Position numbers and translations under genes: made by a program. Shown in pieces: positions 9,101-16,618 of a DNA stretch of 62,616 nt. Source of the DNA: Paenibacillus sp. TCA20 (GTDB lineage: Bacteria; Bacillota; Bacilli; Paenibacillales; Paenibacillaceae); the NCBI RefSeq assembly GCF_000732325.1, contig NZ_BBIW01000021.1, positions 1 through 62,616 on the forward strand, given 5' to 3'. The notes beneath the pieces were generated by a model that saw only the letters and a program-made list of their open reading frames with translations, was not told the origin of the DNA and ran no database searches. The first letter of the stretch is position 1. Every line of letters starts with the position of its first letter.

Positions 9101-9799
9101 GCCTTTATCGGAAGCCATGTCCGAAATGGCGGAGCTGACCTGTTTGATCGTACCCACTATATTTCTCGATATGATATAAGCTACAATAATTGATAATAGG
9201 ATGACGAGAATGATAACGGTGTACATCACATTCCTGAAATCCTCATTTTGCTGATCCAGATGCAGTAACCGTTCTTCCGTCAATGCTTTCTCTGTCAATC
9301 GAAATTCGTTGAACTGAGTTCTCATCTGATCCATCAGCCGTTTGCCAATATCCTGTGTGAAATACACTGCGATGTCTTGTTCTCTATTCTCCTGCTTCAG
9401 ACCAATAACATACTCACCGGCATTTTCGATCCATTGCTCAATATTGTTCTTAATCTCATCAAGACGCTGGATCTGAGTTGGATTGTTAGATACCAGCTCA
9501 TACAATTGATTGTAATCGGCTTTCCAATTGGACAATGCATCGTTGTAAGGTACCAGGTAACGATCTTCACCAGCGATAACAAACCCTCTCTGACCCGTTT
9601 CCATATCCAGCATATGCTTCTCTATCTGGTACGTCAGATTATGTACTTCGATATCGTGATCCGCAATAAAATCCATCTCCTGCTCCATGGACGTGATTCG
9701 GCTGCTAAGGACAAAGATCGCTGCTCCCAAGCAAACGATAATGATAAAGTAACCTATAATAATCTTGGTACGAATCGTAAGCCTCATTTTCTCAAACAT
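6155..9799 (-). CDS. Hybrid histidine kinase: CHASE3-HAMP-GAF-HisKA-HATPase-REC-REC-REC
   Basis: A 1214-residue membrane sensor kinase. ATG 9799 is chosen because AGGAGGAG sits six bases upstream; an earlier in-frame ATG has no such site. Domains in order: membrane helix ~12-32, extracellular CHASE3 ~35-180 with METGQRGF, helix ~190-212, HAMP, GAF ~285-420, a long coiled coil ~425-530, HisKA with the phosphoacceptor His539 in SHELRTP, and HATPase with DSGIG and GGTGLG. Three receivers follow with phosphorylation sites Asp876, Asp998 and Asp1145. The architecture implies an internal phosphorelay, probably ending on a diffusible partner. The downstream CheR gene shares its mRNA. Confidence 0.93.
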   Translation of the reverse strand: MFEKMRLTIRTKIIIGYFIIIVCLGAAIFVLSSRITSMEQEMDFIADHDIEVHNLTYQIEKHMLDMETGQRGFVIAGEDRYLVPYNDALSNWKADYNQLYELVSNNPTQIQRLDEIKNNIEQWIENAGEYVIGLKQENREQDIAVYFTQDIGKRLMDQMRTQFNEFRLTEKALTEERLLHLDQQNEDFRNVMYTVIILVILLSIIVAYIISRNIVGTIKQVSSAISDMASDKGKKLSRRITVRTRDEIRELGEVTNRLIETYEKNDWLQTSVREVAVSYQGVIEVSKLAESFTMKLASLLDAPYAVFYLRKQNKLVKTASYASSGEGLGTEYIRIGEGLVGQAALQQQIILLESVPEGHVKISTGLGESSPRHIMIFSVEFENEVEGVIELASLKTFTPEHIQLVEQTRSMIGIAINNVLAQMEVQRLLAESQAMSEELQSQTEELKTQSEELISQQDEMKASNQALRQSEERLQRQQQDLEQINLDLSVRTEQVESHLRRIEEINEQMEKQNYVLEKQASDLLIASKYKSEFLANMSHELRTPLNSLLILSQILMDNKDGNLNAKQVEFAETIHSSGNDLLRLIDDILDLSKVEAGQMKVEMDDVLLADINDSLRGSFHPIALNKGIEFNIVADAPLPEYIYTDVHRLQQILKNLLSNAFKFTSEGQVTLSIHKDERRCPFNEGEVEQWIAFTVADSGIGIPLDKKEIIFDAFQQADGTTSRKYGGTGLGLTISRELAGLIGGHIEFDSEEGVGSTFTLFIPEYKHNSETEMINEAAVAGEEPQSAVEQLNDSTAVITHADSPGSINPLEMDVLDDRLSIEAGDRVLLIIEDDVNFAGIILDMARSRKFKGIVALQGDHGLALAHAYKPDAIILDIQLPIIDGWTVLERLKQHPELRHIPVQVVSAANEQQMGLTMGAIAYLKKPVNKVQIEDALSDIETFINRDLKRLLIVEDDVVLRNSMVELIGHDDVLITDVSTGEEALRELEKERFDCMVMDLGLAGISGFELLDRIRQNDHLKQLPIIIYTGKELTMKEEIELKKYAESIIIKNVKSQERLFDETALFLHRVEANLPEDRRNILKKLYSNQTDFDGKRILLVEDDIRNIFSLVSILESYGLNVTFAENGREAMEVLAEDPEFDLILMDIMMPEMDGYQTMRAIRGNSRFENTPIIALTAKAMKEDRQLCIEAGASDYISKPIDVEKLLSLLKVWLYT

Positions 9800-9856
9800 T
9801 GATTTCTCCTCCTGAACTTTTTTCATTATAAGTGAGGCTATTAGCAGTCTATCATC

Positions 9857-9890
9857 AAAAAAAGAATCCTCAGGTACGACTCGGATTCTT
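9857..9890 (-). terminator. Orphan intrinsic terminator upstream of the hybrid kinase
   Basis: On the minus strand AAGAATCC and GGATTCTT pair across a 13-base loop and are followed by seven T. It stands 58 bases upstream of the kinase start and far beyond the Nudix gene's own terminator, so it either ends a small RNA or attenuates a longer kinase leader. Confidence 0.65.
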
Positions 9891-10027
9891 CATCGAAAGC
9901 GTTCTCTTCATGCAAAAATATAGTACCATATCACTAAACACGAGTATCCATCGGATTCCCGCCCGGAATGGCGTCTATTGCTTAGTTTACGTGAAGTGAA
10001 AACACTTGTCTATACGGATTATTAAAG

Positions 10028-10067
10028 TAAAAAACACAGTGAAGCTTCTAGAGCTTCACTGTGTTTT
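10028..10067 (-). terminator. Intrinsic terminator of the isomerase-Nudix operon
   Basis: A perfect 16 bp stem from AAAACACAG to its complement with a five-base loop, followed on the minus strand by more T residues. It lies about 65 bases after the Nudix stop. Confidence 0.85.
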
Positions 10068-10132
10068 GATACAAATTAAAGGCATCAATATATTATTTAC
10101 AGGTCATCTAATCTATTGAACGTGAATAAAGA

Positions 10133-10534
10133 CTACTTCAACAGATTCTCGCTATGAAGCTGGTCAAAAATGAGCTGTGTTACTGCCGATACTTGCTCCC
10201 GATCGACATAGTTCAACCATTTCAGCTCCTCAATCTCGGATTCAGGGCTTAAGACTCCTTCGTAATCAGCCATGTAGCAGGTCATCATCACTTGAATCCC
10301 TTCCGATTTGCCATGTGCCGGGGCCTCGAACGTACCGTATAATTGAATCCGCTCCTTAAGTATATCGACTGATAACTCTTCTCTGATTTCACGAATCAAC
10401 GTTTCTTCATCCGTCTCACTAGGTTCCCTTTTGCCACCCGGCAAATAATACGTATCCTTGCCTTTACTGCGAGCACCTAGGATTTGACCATTAAGCAAGT
10501 GAATCCATGCGATCTTATCTATTGTTGTTGTCAT
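10133..10534 (-). CDS. Nudix hydrolase
   Basis: A 133-residue protein with a complete Nudix box from about residue 33: GGKREPSE, seven residues, then REIREELSV, matching GX5EX7REUXEEXGU except that the final Gly is Ser. Nudix enzymes hydrolyse nucleoside diphosphates linked to another moiety; the substrate cannot be told. Its ATG follows the TAA of the upstream isomerase gene without a gap, so the two are translationally coupled. Confidence 0.9.
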   Translation of the reverse strand: MTTTIDKIAWIHLLNGQILGARSKGKDTYYLPGGKREPSETDEETLIREIREELSVDILKERIQLYGTFEAPAHGKSEGIQVMMTCYMADYEGVLSPESEIEELKWLNYVDREQVSAVTQLIFDQLHSENLLK

Positions 10535-11362
10535 TTACTTGAACACCTTTCCGAATCCGCTGCGGGAGCGGGCTAATAAGTCATCCCATGTTCCTTCCGG
10601 CTGGGCCGGAGACAAAATCTCTTGGGACACAACACCATGATATCCGATACGTGCTAAGCTGCTCAAGTAGCCGGACAGATCAATGACTCCTTCTCCAGGA
10701 TAAGCGCGATCGTTATCAAGCAGCTGCTCTACAGGAAGATCATAGGCATCGTTTATGTGCACATGGACGATTTGATTCTCTTTGAGTTGAAGCAGAGCAT
10801 TCGGAGTCAAGCCTGTTGTATGACAATGATAAAAATCAACCAGCAATCCCACATTGGACAAGCCAATTGCGTCGATCATCTCCAGCGTTTCTTCTGCGGT
10901 CCAGATAAAAGGATACTTCCATGCCGTTCTTAAATGATGCGGCCCCACAAATTCAAGACCAAGACGTATGCCATAGACCCCAAGCACTTCAGCACACCAT
11001 CTTAACCGTGAAATGCTTCTGGCCATAAATGAAGCCGCTTTCTCGTCAGTGGAAGGTAAAATATATGTAGTACAAGCCGTACATCCAAGCTGTTCAGCAC
11101 GGGCTGCGGATAGGGCAAGCCCCTCTAATCCTTGCTTAAACTGTTCATCCGTGCCGCGCCATTCTACGCTCAGTCCTATAGATCCAATAATTATGCCGTG
11201 TTCGTTGAGAAGCTGCTGTGCTGTTTCCAATCCTATTTTATCAACGAGCTGCTTGGCGTCCAGATCAACCGCCTCAAAACCATATTCTGCTGCTTTTTGT
11301 ATGAACAAGACGTCATCAATTGAACCAATCCCTGCTTTTGTCAGTCCTTTTTTCACGTTCAC
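10535..11362 (-). CDS. Sugar phosphate isomerase/epimerase-like TIM-barrel protein
   Basis: A 275-residue xylose-isomerase-like TIM barrel (AP endonuclease family 2). Metal-binding positions are recognisable in LGLEFVG (Glu), LLVDFYHCH (Asp and His), VHINDA (His/Asp) and a late Glu in SQEIL. Such enzymes isomerise or epimerise sugars, inositol derivatives or keto-acids; the substrate is unknown. The start is GTG at 11362 behind AAGGG; a second GTG two codons later is an alternative. It is the first gene of a two-gene operon with the Nudix hydrolase. Confidence 0.85.
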   Translation of the reverse strand: MNVKKGLTKAGIGSIDDVLFIQKAAEYGFEAVDLDAKQLVDKIGLETAQQLLNEHGIIIGSIGLSVEWRGTDEQFKQGLEGLALSAARAEQLGCTACTTYILPSTDEKAASFMARSISRLRWCAEVLGVYGIRLGLEFVGPHHLRTAWKYPFIWTAEETLEMIDAIGLSNVGLLVDFYHCHTTGLTPNALLQLKENQIVHVHINDAYDLPVEQLLDNDRAYPGEGVIDLSGYLSSLARIGYHGVVSQEILSPAQPEGTWDDLLARSRSGFGKVFK

Positions 11363-11434
11363 TTCACCCTTTCTAGCTTGGATATGAATACGGTAAAGAG
11401 ATTTCTTATGTCTATCCTACATCAAATTCCAGAA

Positions 11435-11878
11435 CTACAAAAGAGATTGAAAGGAATGGCGAATAACATCGCCTCTGCTGATGATGCCTGCAAGAACGCC
11501 ATTACGGTGTACGGGCAGCTTCTTGATCTGTTTTTTTCCGAGAATGGATGCAATGATCTCAATATCCTCATTCCAGGATACGGTTATCACTTTTTTCTTA
11601 CATATGGACATCACATTCAATTTCATAATTTGTTTGACACGATCCTCATATTCCTCGTAATTCAAATTGACGGCATATGTATATATAAACATATCATCCT
11701 TCTTGCCAATATAACGCATAATGTCTCCGTCGCTAATGTAGCCGACAATTTCATTGCGTTCATTGACTACCGGAAGACCACTGATCCGATGATCGATAAA
11801 TCTCTGAATAACCTGTTCCACATTGTCACTTTCTTTCACTTTGTATACGGGACTAATCATAATGTCATGCGCCTTCAT
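11435..11878 (-). CDS. CBS-domain pair protein
   Basis: A 147-residue protein made of two CBS repeats: the first covers about residues 7-60 with ISGLPVV and GYISDGDI, the second about 85-142 with IKKLPV and GIISRGDV. CBS pairs bind adenosyl nucleotides such as AMP, ATP or SAM and act as energy or redox sensors. There is no attached enzyme domain, as in Bacillus YlbB/CcpN-partner type proteins. A strong GAGGAGG site precedes the ATG. It is monocistronic and separated from the convergently placed isomerase promoter region by about 70 bp. Confidence 0.88.
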   Translation of the reverse strand: MKAHDIMISPVYKVKESDNVEQVIQRFIDHRISGLPVVNERNEIVGYISDGDIMRYIGKKDDMFIYTYAVNLNYEEYEDRVKQIMKLNVMSICKKKVITVSWNEDIEIIASILGKKQIKKLPVHRNGVLAGIISRGDVIRHSFQSLL

Positions 11879-12260
11879 CTTCCGGCCTCCTCATCAAGCA
11901 TCATTTTTATATCCTAAGCTTCTGAATCGTTATTATTCTTATTCTTTATTTTATACTCTTGTTACAAAAAATGCGTAATGGTTCACACCGAAATCATGAA
12001 TTTCGGTAAAATATTTTTAAGGCTTCCTTTTTTCTTATACCAATCTGATCCAGATAAGGTGATAGGAAGTAATTTTATGGAAAGTATCTAGATAAATAAG
12101 ATTACTTCCTATTATGAATTTTTCATATGTTGAAATTATAATAAAAGAAGATAGTACTTTCGTTCGTGCTCGTCATATCTGCTTTTATTGGGGTAAGTTT
12201 GCAGATGTTTTTTTCTGGTTAGACTTAATTCATACATACTAGCTTATGGAGGTACTTAAC
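11879..12260. other. Intergenic region with a long inverted repeat
   Basis: About 380 bp of AT-rich sequence between the divergent CBS and DUF2243 genes. The only clear structure is a perfect 12 bp inverted repeat, ATAGGAAGTAAT at 12062-12073 and its complement at 12101-12112. No T tract follows it directly, and I see no ORF with a ribosome binding site. Confidence 0.5.
12062..12112. repeat. 12 bp inverted repeat with 27 bp spacer
   Basis: Perfect arms ATAGGAAGTAAT and ATTACTTCCTAT about 150 bp upstream of the DUF2243 start. It could be a protein-binding site or an RNA stem; nothing decides between these. Confidence 0.5.
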
Positions 12261-12782
12261 GTGCACAATCAAAGCCGGCCAGAATCGAAAACAACATTGA
12301 ACCCTGGCTCTGTCGGAGCGCAGGGTCGTCTGTCATCATTAAACCTATGGTCTGGTATTTTATTTGGTCTGGGACTTGTGAGCTTTGTAGATGAAACTAT
12401 TTTTCATCAGCTGCTTCATTGGCATCATTTCTATGATAAATCGACGACCTCTATCGGACTTATCTCCGACGGTTTGTTTCATGCCTTCAGTTGGTTTGCT
12501 ACGATCGGAAGTTTATTTATGCTTGCACATCTGCTGAGACTAAACTCTCTGCATAAGAAACGCTGGTGGGGCGGCGTCCTATTGGGTGGTGGTTTGTTTC
12601 AACTATACGATGGTACGATTCAACATAAGCTCATGCTGCTCCATCAGATCAGGTATGTGGAGAATGTAATCATCTACGACATCATCTGGAACCTGTTTGC
12701 CATATTGTTAGTCATTGGTGGAGTGACATTGATTATTCAAACAAAACATACAGGAGCAGCTTCAACCTATGCCGATTCATAA
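12261..12782 (+). CDS. DUF2243 membrane protein
   Basis: A 173-residue protein with four predicted membrane helices and many His residues, including FVDETIFHQLLHWHHFY and DGTIQHK, typical of DUF2243. The start is GTG 12261, eight bases after GGAGG; the upstream ATG at 12246 overlaps that site. The last 14 bases overlap the start of the CtaG-like gene. DUF2243 genes are often found next to caa3-type oxidase assembly factors, so a role in metal handling or oxidase assembly is plausible, not shown. Confidence 0.85.
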   Translation: MHNQSRPESKTTLNPGSVGAQGRLSSLNLWSGILFGLGLVSFVDETIFHQLLHWHHFYDKSTTSIGLISDGLFHAFSWFATIGSLFMLAHLLRLNSLHKKRWWGGVLLGGGLFQLYDGTIQHKLMLLHQIRYVENVIIYDIIWNLFAILLVIGGVTLIIQTKHTGAASTYADS

Positions 12783-13575
12783 TCACATTCCTTCAGCCCA
12801 GCATTCTCTTTCCCTCTATATATTTGCTCTGCCTCTCATTACAGTGATGATCGCGTATATGATTGCAGCTATTGTGTCCAGCCAAAAGCTGCGAACATGG
12901 AAGATACACCGGACTCTCTTCTGGCTCCTCGGTATCACATGTGCGATCGCTGCAGTCTTCGGACCTTTAGCTAATGCGGCCCATCACGATTTTCGATATC
13001 ACATGATCAGTCACTTGCTGATTGGAATGCTCGCTCCCATCCTGCTTGTATTTGCAGCTCCGATGACACTCATCCTGCGTACACTTCCTGTTCGACTAGC
13101 CCGGAGGTTCATTTCATTCCTCAACCGACCTGTGATCCGAATGATCAGTCATCCTATTTCAGCGTCACTCATCAACCTCGGAAGTATGTGGCTTCTGTAT
13201 ACGACGAGCATCTATTCACTTATGCATCATCACCTTTGGCTGCACTGGTTCGTCCATGTTCATATGCTGCTAGCCGGATTCCTGTTTACATGCTCCATGA
13301 TCGATGTGGATCCTGTTCCACATCGGTACAGCTTCAGACTTAGAGCCAGTATCTTGCTGCTCTCGTCGGCAGGACATAATATCCTGTCCAAGTATATTTA
13401 TGCCCACCCTCCTATAGGTGTAAATCTATCGCAGACTGAAACTGGAGCTATGCTTATGTATTATGGAGGAGATATTATTGATGTCCTCCTCATCACAATA
13501 CTTTGCTCACAATGGTACAAATCCGTTAATTCGAGGTCCTTCCTATCTAGGAAAAGCAGCACACAGTTATCATAA
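12769..13575 (+). CDS. CtaG-like cytochrome c oxidase assembly factor
   Basis: A 268-residue protein with about six to seven membrane helices of the caa3_CtaG family. Conserved polar positions are visible in NAAHHDFRYHMISHLLIGM, MHHHLWLHWFVHVHM and DVDPVPHR. Family members help copper-dependent assembly of caa3 oxidase in Bacillus. It overlaps the DUF2243 gene by 14 bp, so translation is probably coupled. No oxidase subunit genes lie in the window. Confidence 0.85.
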   Translation: MPIHNHIPSAQHSLSLYIFALPLITVMIAYMIAAIVSSQKLRTWKIHRTLFWLLGITCAIAAVFGPLANAAHHDFRYHMISHLLIGMLAPILLVFAAPMTLILRTLPVRLARRFISFLNRPVIRMISHPISASLINLGSMWLLYTTSIYSLMHHHLWLHWFVHVHMLLAGFLFTCSMIDVDPVPHRYSFRLRASILLLSSAGHNILSKYIYAHPPIGVNLSQTETGAMLMYYGGDIIDVLLITILCSQWYKSVNSRSFLSRKSSTQLS

Positions 13576-13605
13576 GATGAGAATCTCATGCATCAAGCTC
13601 GTAAT

Positions 13606-14709
13606 CTACCTCTTTACTTTAAACATGTTCTCCTGAAGTAATTGAATCGCCTGATCTAGCCGATCTTGCGGTACATCGCCATAGCGATCTCCAATACTAA
13701 TCTCTGTCTTGCATTCCTGATTGTGAACTTCTCGCAGGAACGAGATTAAGCCGACTCCTGTTTGTGTATATACATCAATCAGTATGGGCTCAAGCTCCCC
13801 AGCAGACATATGAAAATGAAGATGAAACATATTTGTCACGGGGACCTGTGGAACAGTTCTAACTCCTGAACACTGATTGAACAAGCCGGCGAGCTCCTTT
13901 GCCCTGTTATAATATTCTGCCATTCGGTCAATCCGTTTATTTAAATAATAATCGCTGCTCAGAATGTAAGGATACAGCCCAATCAAATCTCCTCCGTGAC
14001 GTCTCTTCCATACCTTGGATACTGTAGTGAATTTTTCAGGTCCTGCTAATATCGCACCAGCTATACCGCCAATTCCTTTATAAAAGGAGACATACACACT
14101 GTCAAACAGCGCACATATCTCGGCTGCGGACTTTCCATAGTAAGGTGTTGTTTCGAATAGTCTTGCACCGTCCAGGTGCAGCCGAATCCCCTGTTCTCTG
14201 CAATAGGCAGAGATTTCAACAAGCTCCTCAAACTCCGGCAGCTGACCTCCAATCTCACGCTGCGGCAATTCTAGCAGCAAGCATGCCACATCTCCTCCTA
14301 GCTGCTTCACGTCTTGCAATCGAATTAGACGGTGTGCTTCTCCGAGAAGGACAGGCTCCAAGTGGTGCAGCTCCTTGAGACCGTCTTCCTCATGAATCTC
14401 CAAATGGCTGAGTGGATGATATGCGACGATTTTGCTGCCTTTCTCATCTGACCATATTCGCATCGCAATCTGCTGCGCCATCGTACCACTCGGAAAAAAC
14501 ACTGCGGATTCTTTCCCTAACATATCCGCCATTTTACGTTCAAAATCTTCAATCACTTTGCCTGTACCATAACGGTCTCCTGCCATTGCCCCATCCACAT
14601 GCTCAAATGCCTCCTTCAGCATCTGAACATTCCATTTACCATTCCCCAGAATAGGGTATTCACTCTTGTTGTAAGCTTCTGCTAATGTGATTTTGTTGTT
14701 TTGTTCCAT
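13606..14709 (-). CDS. Threonine aldolase family / beta-eliminating lyase (PLP enzyme)
   Basis: A 367-residue fold-type I PLP enzyme. The Schiff-base lysine is in SFYKGIGG at about residue 213; the upstream Asp that holds the PLP nitrogen is in LDGARLFE. The substrate-proximal segment AMAGDRYGTG resembles the MRDDxYG segment of L-threonine aldolases. Low-specificity threonine aldolase activity (glycine plus acetaldehyde) is the usual annotation, but the family also has other lyases. AGGAGG precedes the ATG. Monocistronic, convergent with the CtaG-like gene. Confidence 0.85.
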   Translation of the reverse strand: MEQNNKITLAEAYNKSEYPILGNGKWNVQMLKEAFEHVDGAMAGDRYGTGKVIEDFERKMADMLGKESAVFFPSGTMAQQIAMRIWSDEKGSKIVAYHPLSHLEIHEEDGLKELHHLEPVLLGEAHRLIRLQDVKQLGGDVACLLLELPQREIGGQLPEFEELVEISAYCREQGIRLHLDGARLFETTPYYGKSAAEICALFDSVYVSFYKGIGGIAGAILAGPEKFTTVSKVWKRRHGGDLIGLYPYILSSDYYLNKRIDRMAEYYNRAKELAGLFNQCSGVRTVPQVPVTNMFHLHFHMSAGELEPILIDVYTQTGVGLISFLREVHNQECKTEISIGDRYGDVPQDRLDQAIQLLQENMFKVKR

Positions 14710-14880
14710 GAGGCTCCTCCTGTAATCGATCTCTTAGATTTTTGTTATCTAAACATATCATAAAGCAGCTAAAGGGATTAAGAAATTGCTTCAACTCTAT
14801 TAAAAATAGTTAATAGCGCAATCCATATCATAAGGGAATGCATAAGATGCTATTAACTCCAGTAAAGGAGGTGCGGATAA

Positions 14881-14979
14881 ATGAGCAACGAAGGCGGATA
14901 CAACGGCTTTAGCATCGGAGGTATTCTCGTATTATTCATCTTGCTGGTGATTATCTCTAAATCTTTTAATTGGTATTGA
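14881..14979 (+). CDS. YjcZ-family small sporulation protein
   Basis: A 32-residue micro-protein. It has a Gly-rich, polar N-terminus (EGGYNG) followed by one hydrophobic helix with LVLFILLVII, the pattern of the YjcZ/SscA-like spore micro-proteins of Bacillus. A near-perfect AAAGGAGGTG precedes the ATG by six to seven bases and an intrinsic terminator follows, so this short frame is very likely expressed. The usual ORF length limits hide it. Its role in spores is known only by family resemblance. Confidence 0.85.
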   Translation: MSNEGGYNGFSIGGILVLFILLVIISKSFNWY

Positions 14980-14996
14980 TTTTGCGCATGTAATAG

Positions 14997-15042
14997 AAAA
15001 GAGCCTTAGCTAGAATGGTGTTCTAGCTGAGACTCTTTTTTT
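14997..15042 (+). terminator. Intrinsic terminator of the micro-protein gene
   Basis: An imperfect 16 bp stem, AGAGCCTTAGCTAGAA pairing with TTCTAGCTGAGACTCT across a five-base loop, followed by seven T. Confidence 0.85.
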
Positions 15043-15072
15043 ACAGTCTGCTTGATCTAGCTGGCAGTCTGG

Positions 15073-15582
15073 TTATTTTAACAATTTATAATAATAATTT
15101 GTTGCATCAAGCTCCCCAGTCTCACTTCTTGCATAGTACGGGATCTGACCAGCAAAGAGATAACCATGGGATTGATACAGAAGATTGGAGGGATCTCCAT
15201 CTCTCGTATCCAGCACGATTAATGTCCTCTTATCCTCCCTGGCACAGGTTTCAGCAGCGTCTAATAGCTTTCTTCCGTATCCCCGCCGTCTCGCAGATGG
15301 ATGAATCATGAGCTTCGCAATTTCGGCTCTGTGAAGTCCATTTTTCTTCATACATACATGTAGCTGCACGGTTCCTGCGACTCTTTCATTCTCTATGATG
15401 ACTAAACAGCGCACATCCTCCTGAATGACCCCATCCCAATAAGCTCTGGACTCCTCCTTCGTCAATGGTGGCAGAAATCCGATGGAAGCCCCGTCGTTGA
15501 CTACATCTACCAATAAGTCTGTTAACTCTTCGATATTATCTTCTACAGAAGACAACTGCTTAATCATTACTTGTCTTTGCAT
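15073..15582 (-). CDS. GNAT-family N-acetyltransferase
   Basis: A 169-residue acetyltransferase with the acetyl-CoA loop RRRGYGRKLL (Q/RxxGxG/A motif), preceded by IAKLMIHPSA. The start is ATG 15582 behind GGGAGG; in-frame codons further upstream run into the promoter of the divergent LysR gene. The substrate is unknown. The head-to-head arrangement with the LysR regulator (120 bp apart) suggests that this regulator controls it (inference). Confidence 0.88.
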   Translation of the reverse strand: MQRQVMIKQLSSVEDNIEELTDLLVDVVNDGASIGFLPPLTKEESRAYWDGVIQEDVRCLVIIENERVAGTVQLHVCMKKNGLHRAEIAKLMIHPSARRRGYGRKLLDAAETCAREDKRTLIVLDTRDGDPSNLLYQSHGYLFAGQIPYYARSETGELDATNYYYKLLK

Positions 15583-15702
15583 GGATCTAACCTCCCGGTT
15601 CATGTTTACAAAATCATAGCCTAATCCTATTAATTTGTATAACGAATAATATGTATTATAATAATTAATATTTTGAATAATTAGAGAGCAGGTCATATTC
15701 AT

Positions 15703-16557
15703 ATGGATATCTCACAGATTGAAGCTCTGCTTGCTGTATGCAAGATTCGTAATTTTACGAAGGCGGCAGAATTTTTACATATTTCACAATCTGCTGTTAC
15801 CGCCAGAATCAAAGCACTGGAAGCCACATTAGGAAAAACTCTGCTCGACCGGGATAAACGAAATGTCCGTCTGACACAAGCAGGTATTGCCTTTGTACCT
15901 TATGCGGAGAGAATGCTGCGAATTTACGAGGAGAGTAAGGTGACACTCCAAGAAGAAGTGGATCATCATCTCATTGTTAGCGGACCTGGCTCCGTATGGC
16001 ACTACACTTATTTGCAGAACATGCTTGATTTCAGAAAAAAACACCCCTGTATTGCTGTCAAGTTTCTAAGCTATATTGACTCCAGCTATATGATTCGTGA
16101 CTTGGTACTGGATGGAATTGTACAACTGGCCATTCGTTACGACCCGCCAGAACACCCGAAATTTACGAAGAAGTTTTTGTTTGAAGAGGAAATTATCCTT
16201 GTTTCATCCAAACCGCGAGACAGCTTCATCACAAGGGCTGATTTCTATGAACAAGATTACTATCATATTGAATGGGGTCGTCCTTTTCCCGAATGGTTCA
16301 GAGGTATAGTGGGGGATGCCTATATTCCCCCGCTCCAGACAGATCACTCAGCGATTATGCTGACCATGCTGCTGCAGGGAGCTGGATTTGGTTATCTTCC
16401 CCGCACTATAGCCGATCCGTATATTCAGACAGGACAGCTGTACGAGCTGCTCTCTGAATTTACGGCTCCACCCTCCAAATTGTATGTCGTATATCTGACA
16501 GACAATCAGGATGATCCCAGGATTGAGCTCGGACTCGAGATGCTCGGTATTCAATAA
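15703..16557 (+). CDS. LysR-family transcriptional regulator
   Basis: A 284-residue LysR protein. The HTH covers about residues 1-60 (IEALLAVCKIRNFTKAAEF and SQSAVTARIKALE); the remainder is a periplasmic-binding-protein-like effector domain. It is divergent from the GNAT gene, with an AT-rich 120 bp shared promoter region. The target is inferred from position only. The ribosome binding site (AGCAGG) is weaker than most here. Confidence 0.9.
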   Translation: MDISQIEALLAVCKIRNFTKAAEFLHISQSAVTARIKALEATLGKTLLDRDKRNVRLTQAGIAFVPYAERMLRIYEESKVTLQEEVDHHLIVSGPGSVWHYTYLQNMLDFRKKHPCIAVKFLSYIDSSYMIRDLVLDGIVQLAIRYDPPEHPKFTKKFLFEEEIILVSSKPRDSFITRADFYEQDYYHIEWGRPFPEWFRGIVGDAYIPPLQTDHSAIMLTMLLQGAGFGYLPRTIADPYIQTGQLYELLSEFTAPPSKLYVVYLTDNQDDPRIELGLEMLGIQ

Positions 16558-16561
16558 CGTC

Positions 16562-16604
16562 AAACAGCCATCCATCCCAGGTTCTCTAGGATAAATGGCT
16601 GTTT
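16562..16604. terminator. Bidirectional terminator between LysR and CuAO-stalk genes
   Basis: A 10 bp stem AAACAGCCAT/ATGGCTGTTT with a partly paired inner region; the A and T flanks allow function on both strands. Genes converge on it. Confidence 0.75.
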
Positions 16605-16618
16605 GTTATTTAAGAATC

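Larger units (their letters stand above)
9800..10132. other. Intergenic leader region with an orphan terminator
   Basis: About 330 bp with no credible ORF. Reading on the minus strand it holds the Nudix terminator (10028-10067), then about 140 bases with some self-complementary segments (for example ATTCC/GGAAT near 9950-9970), then a second intrinsic terminator at 9857-9890, then TTATAAT about 30 bases upstream of the kinase start. The stretch between the two terminators could be a small RNA or a leader; I cannot assign it. Confidence 0.4.
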
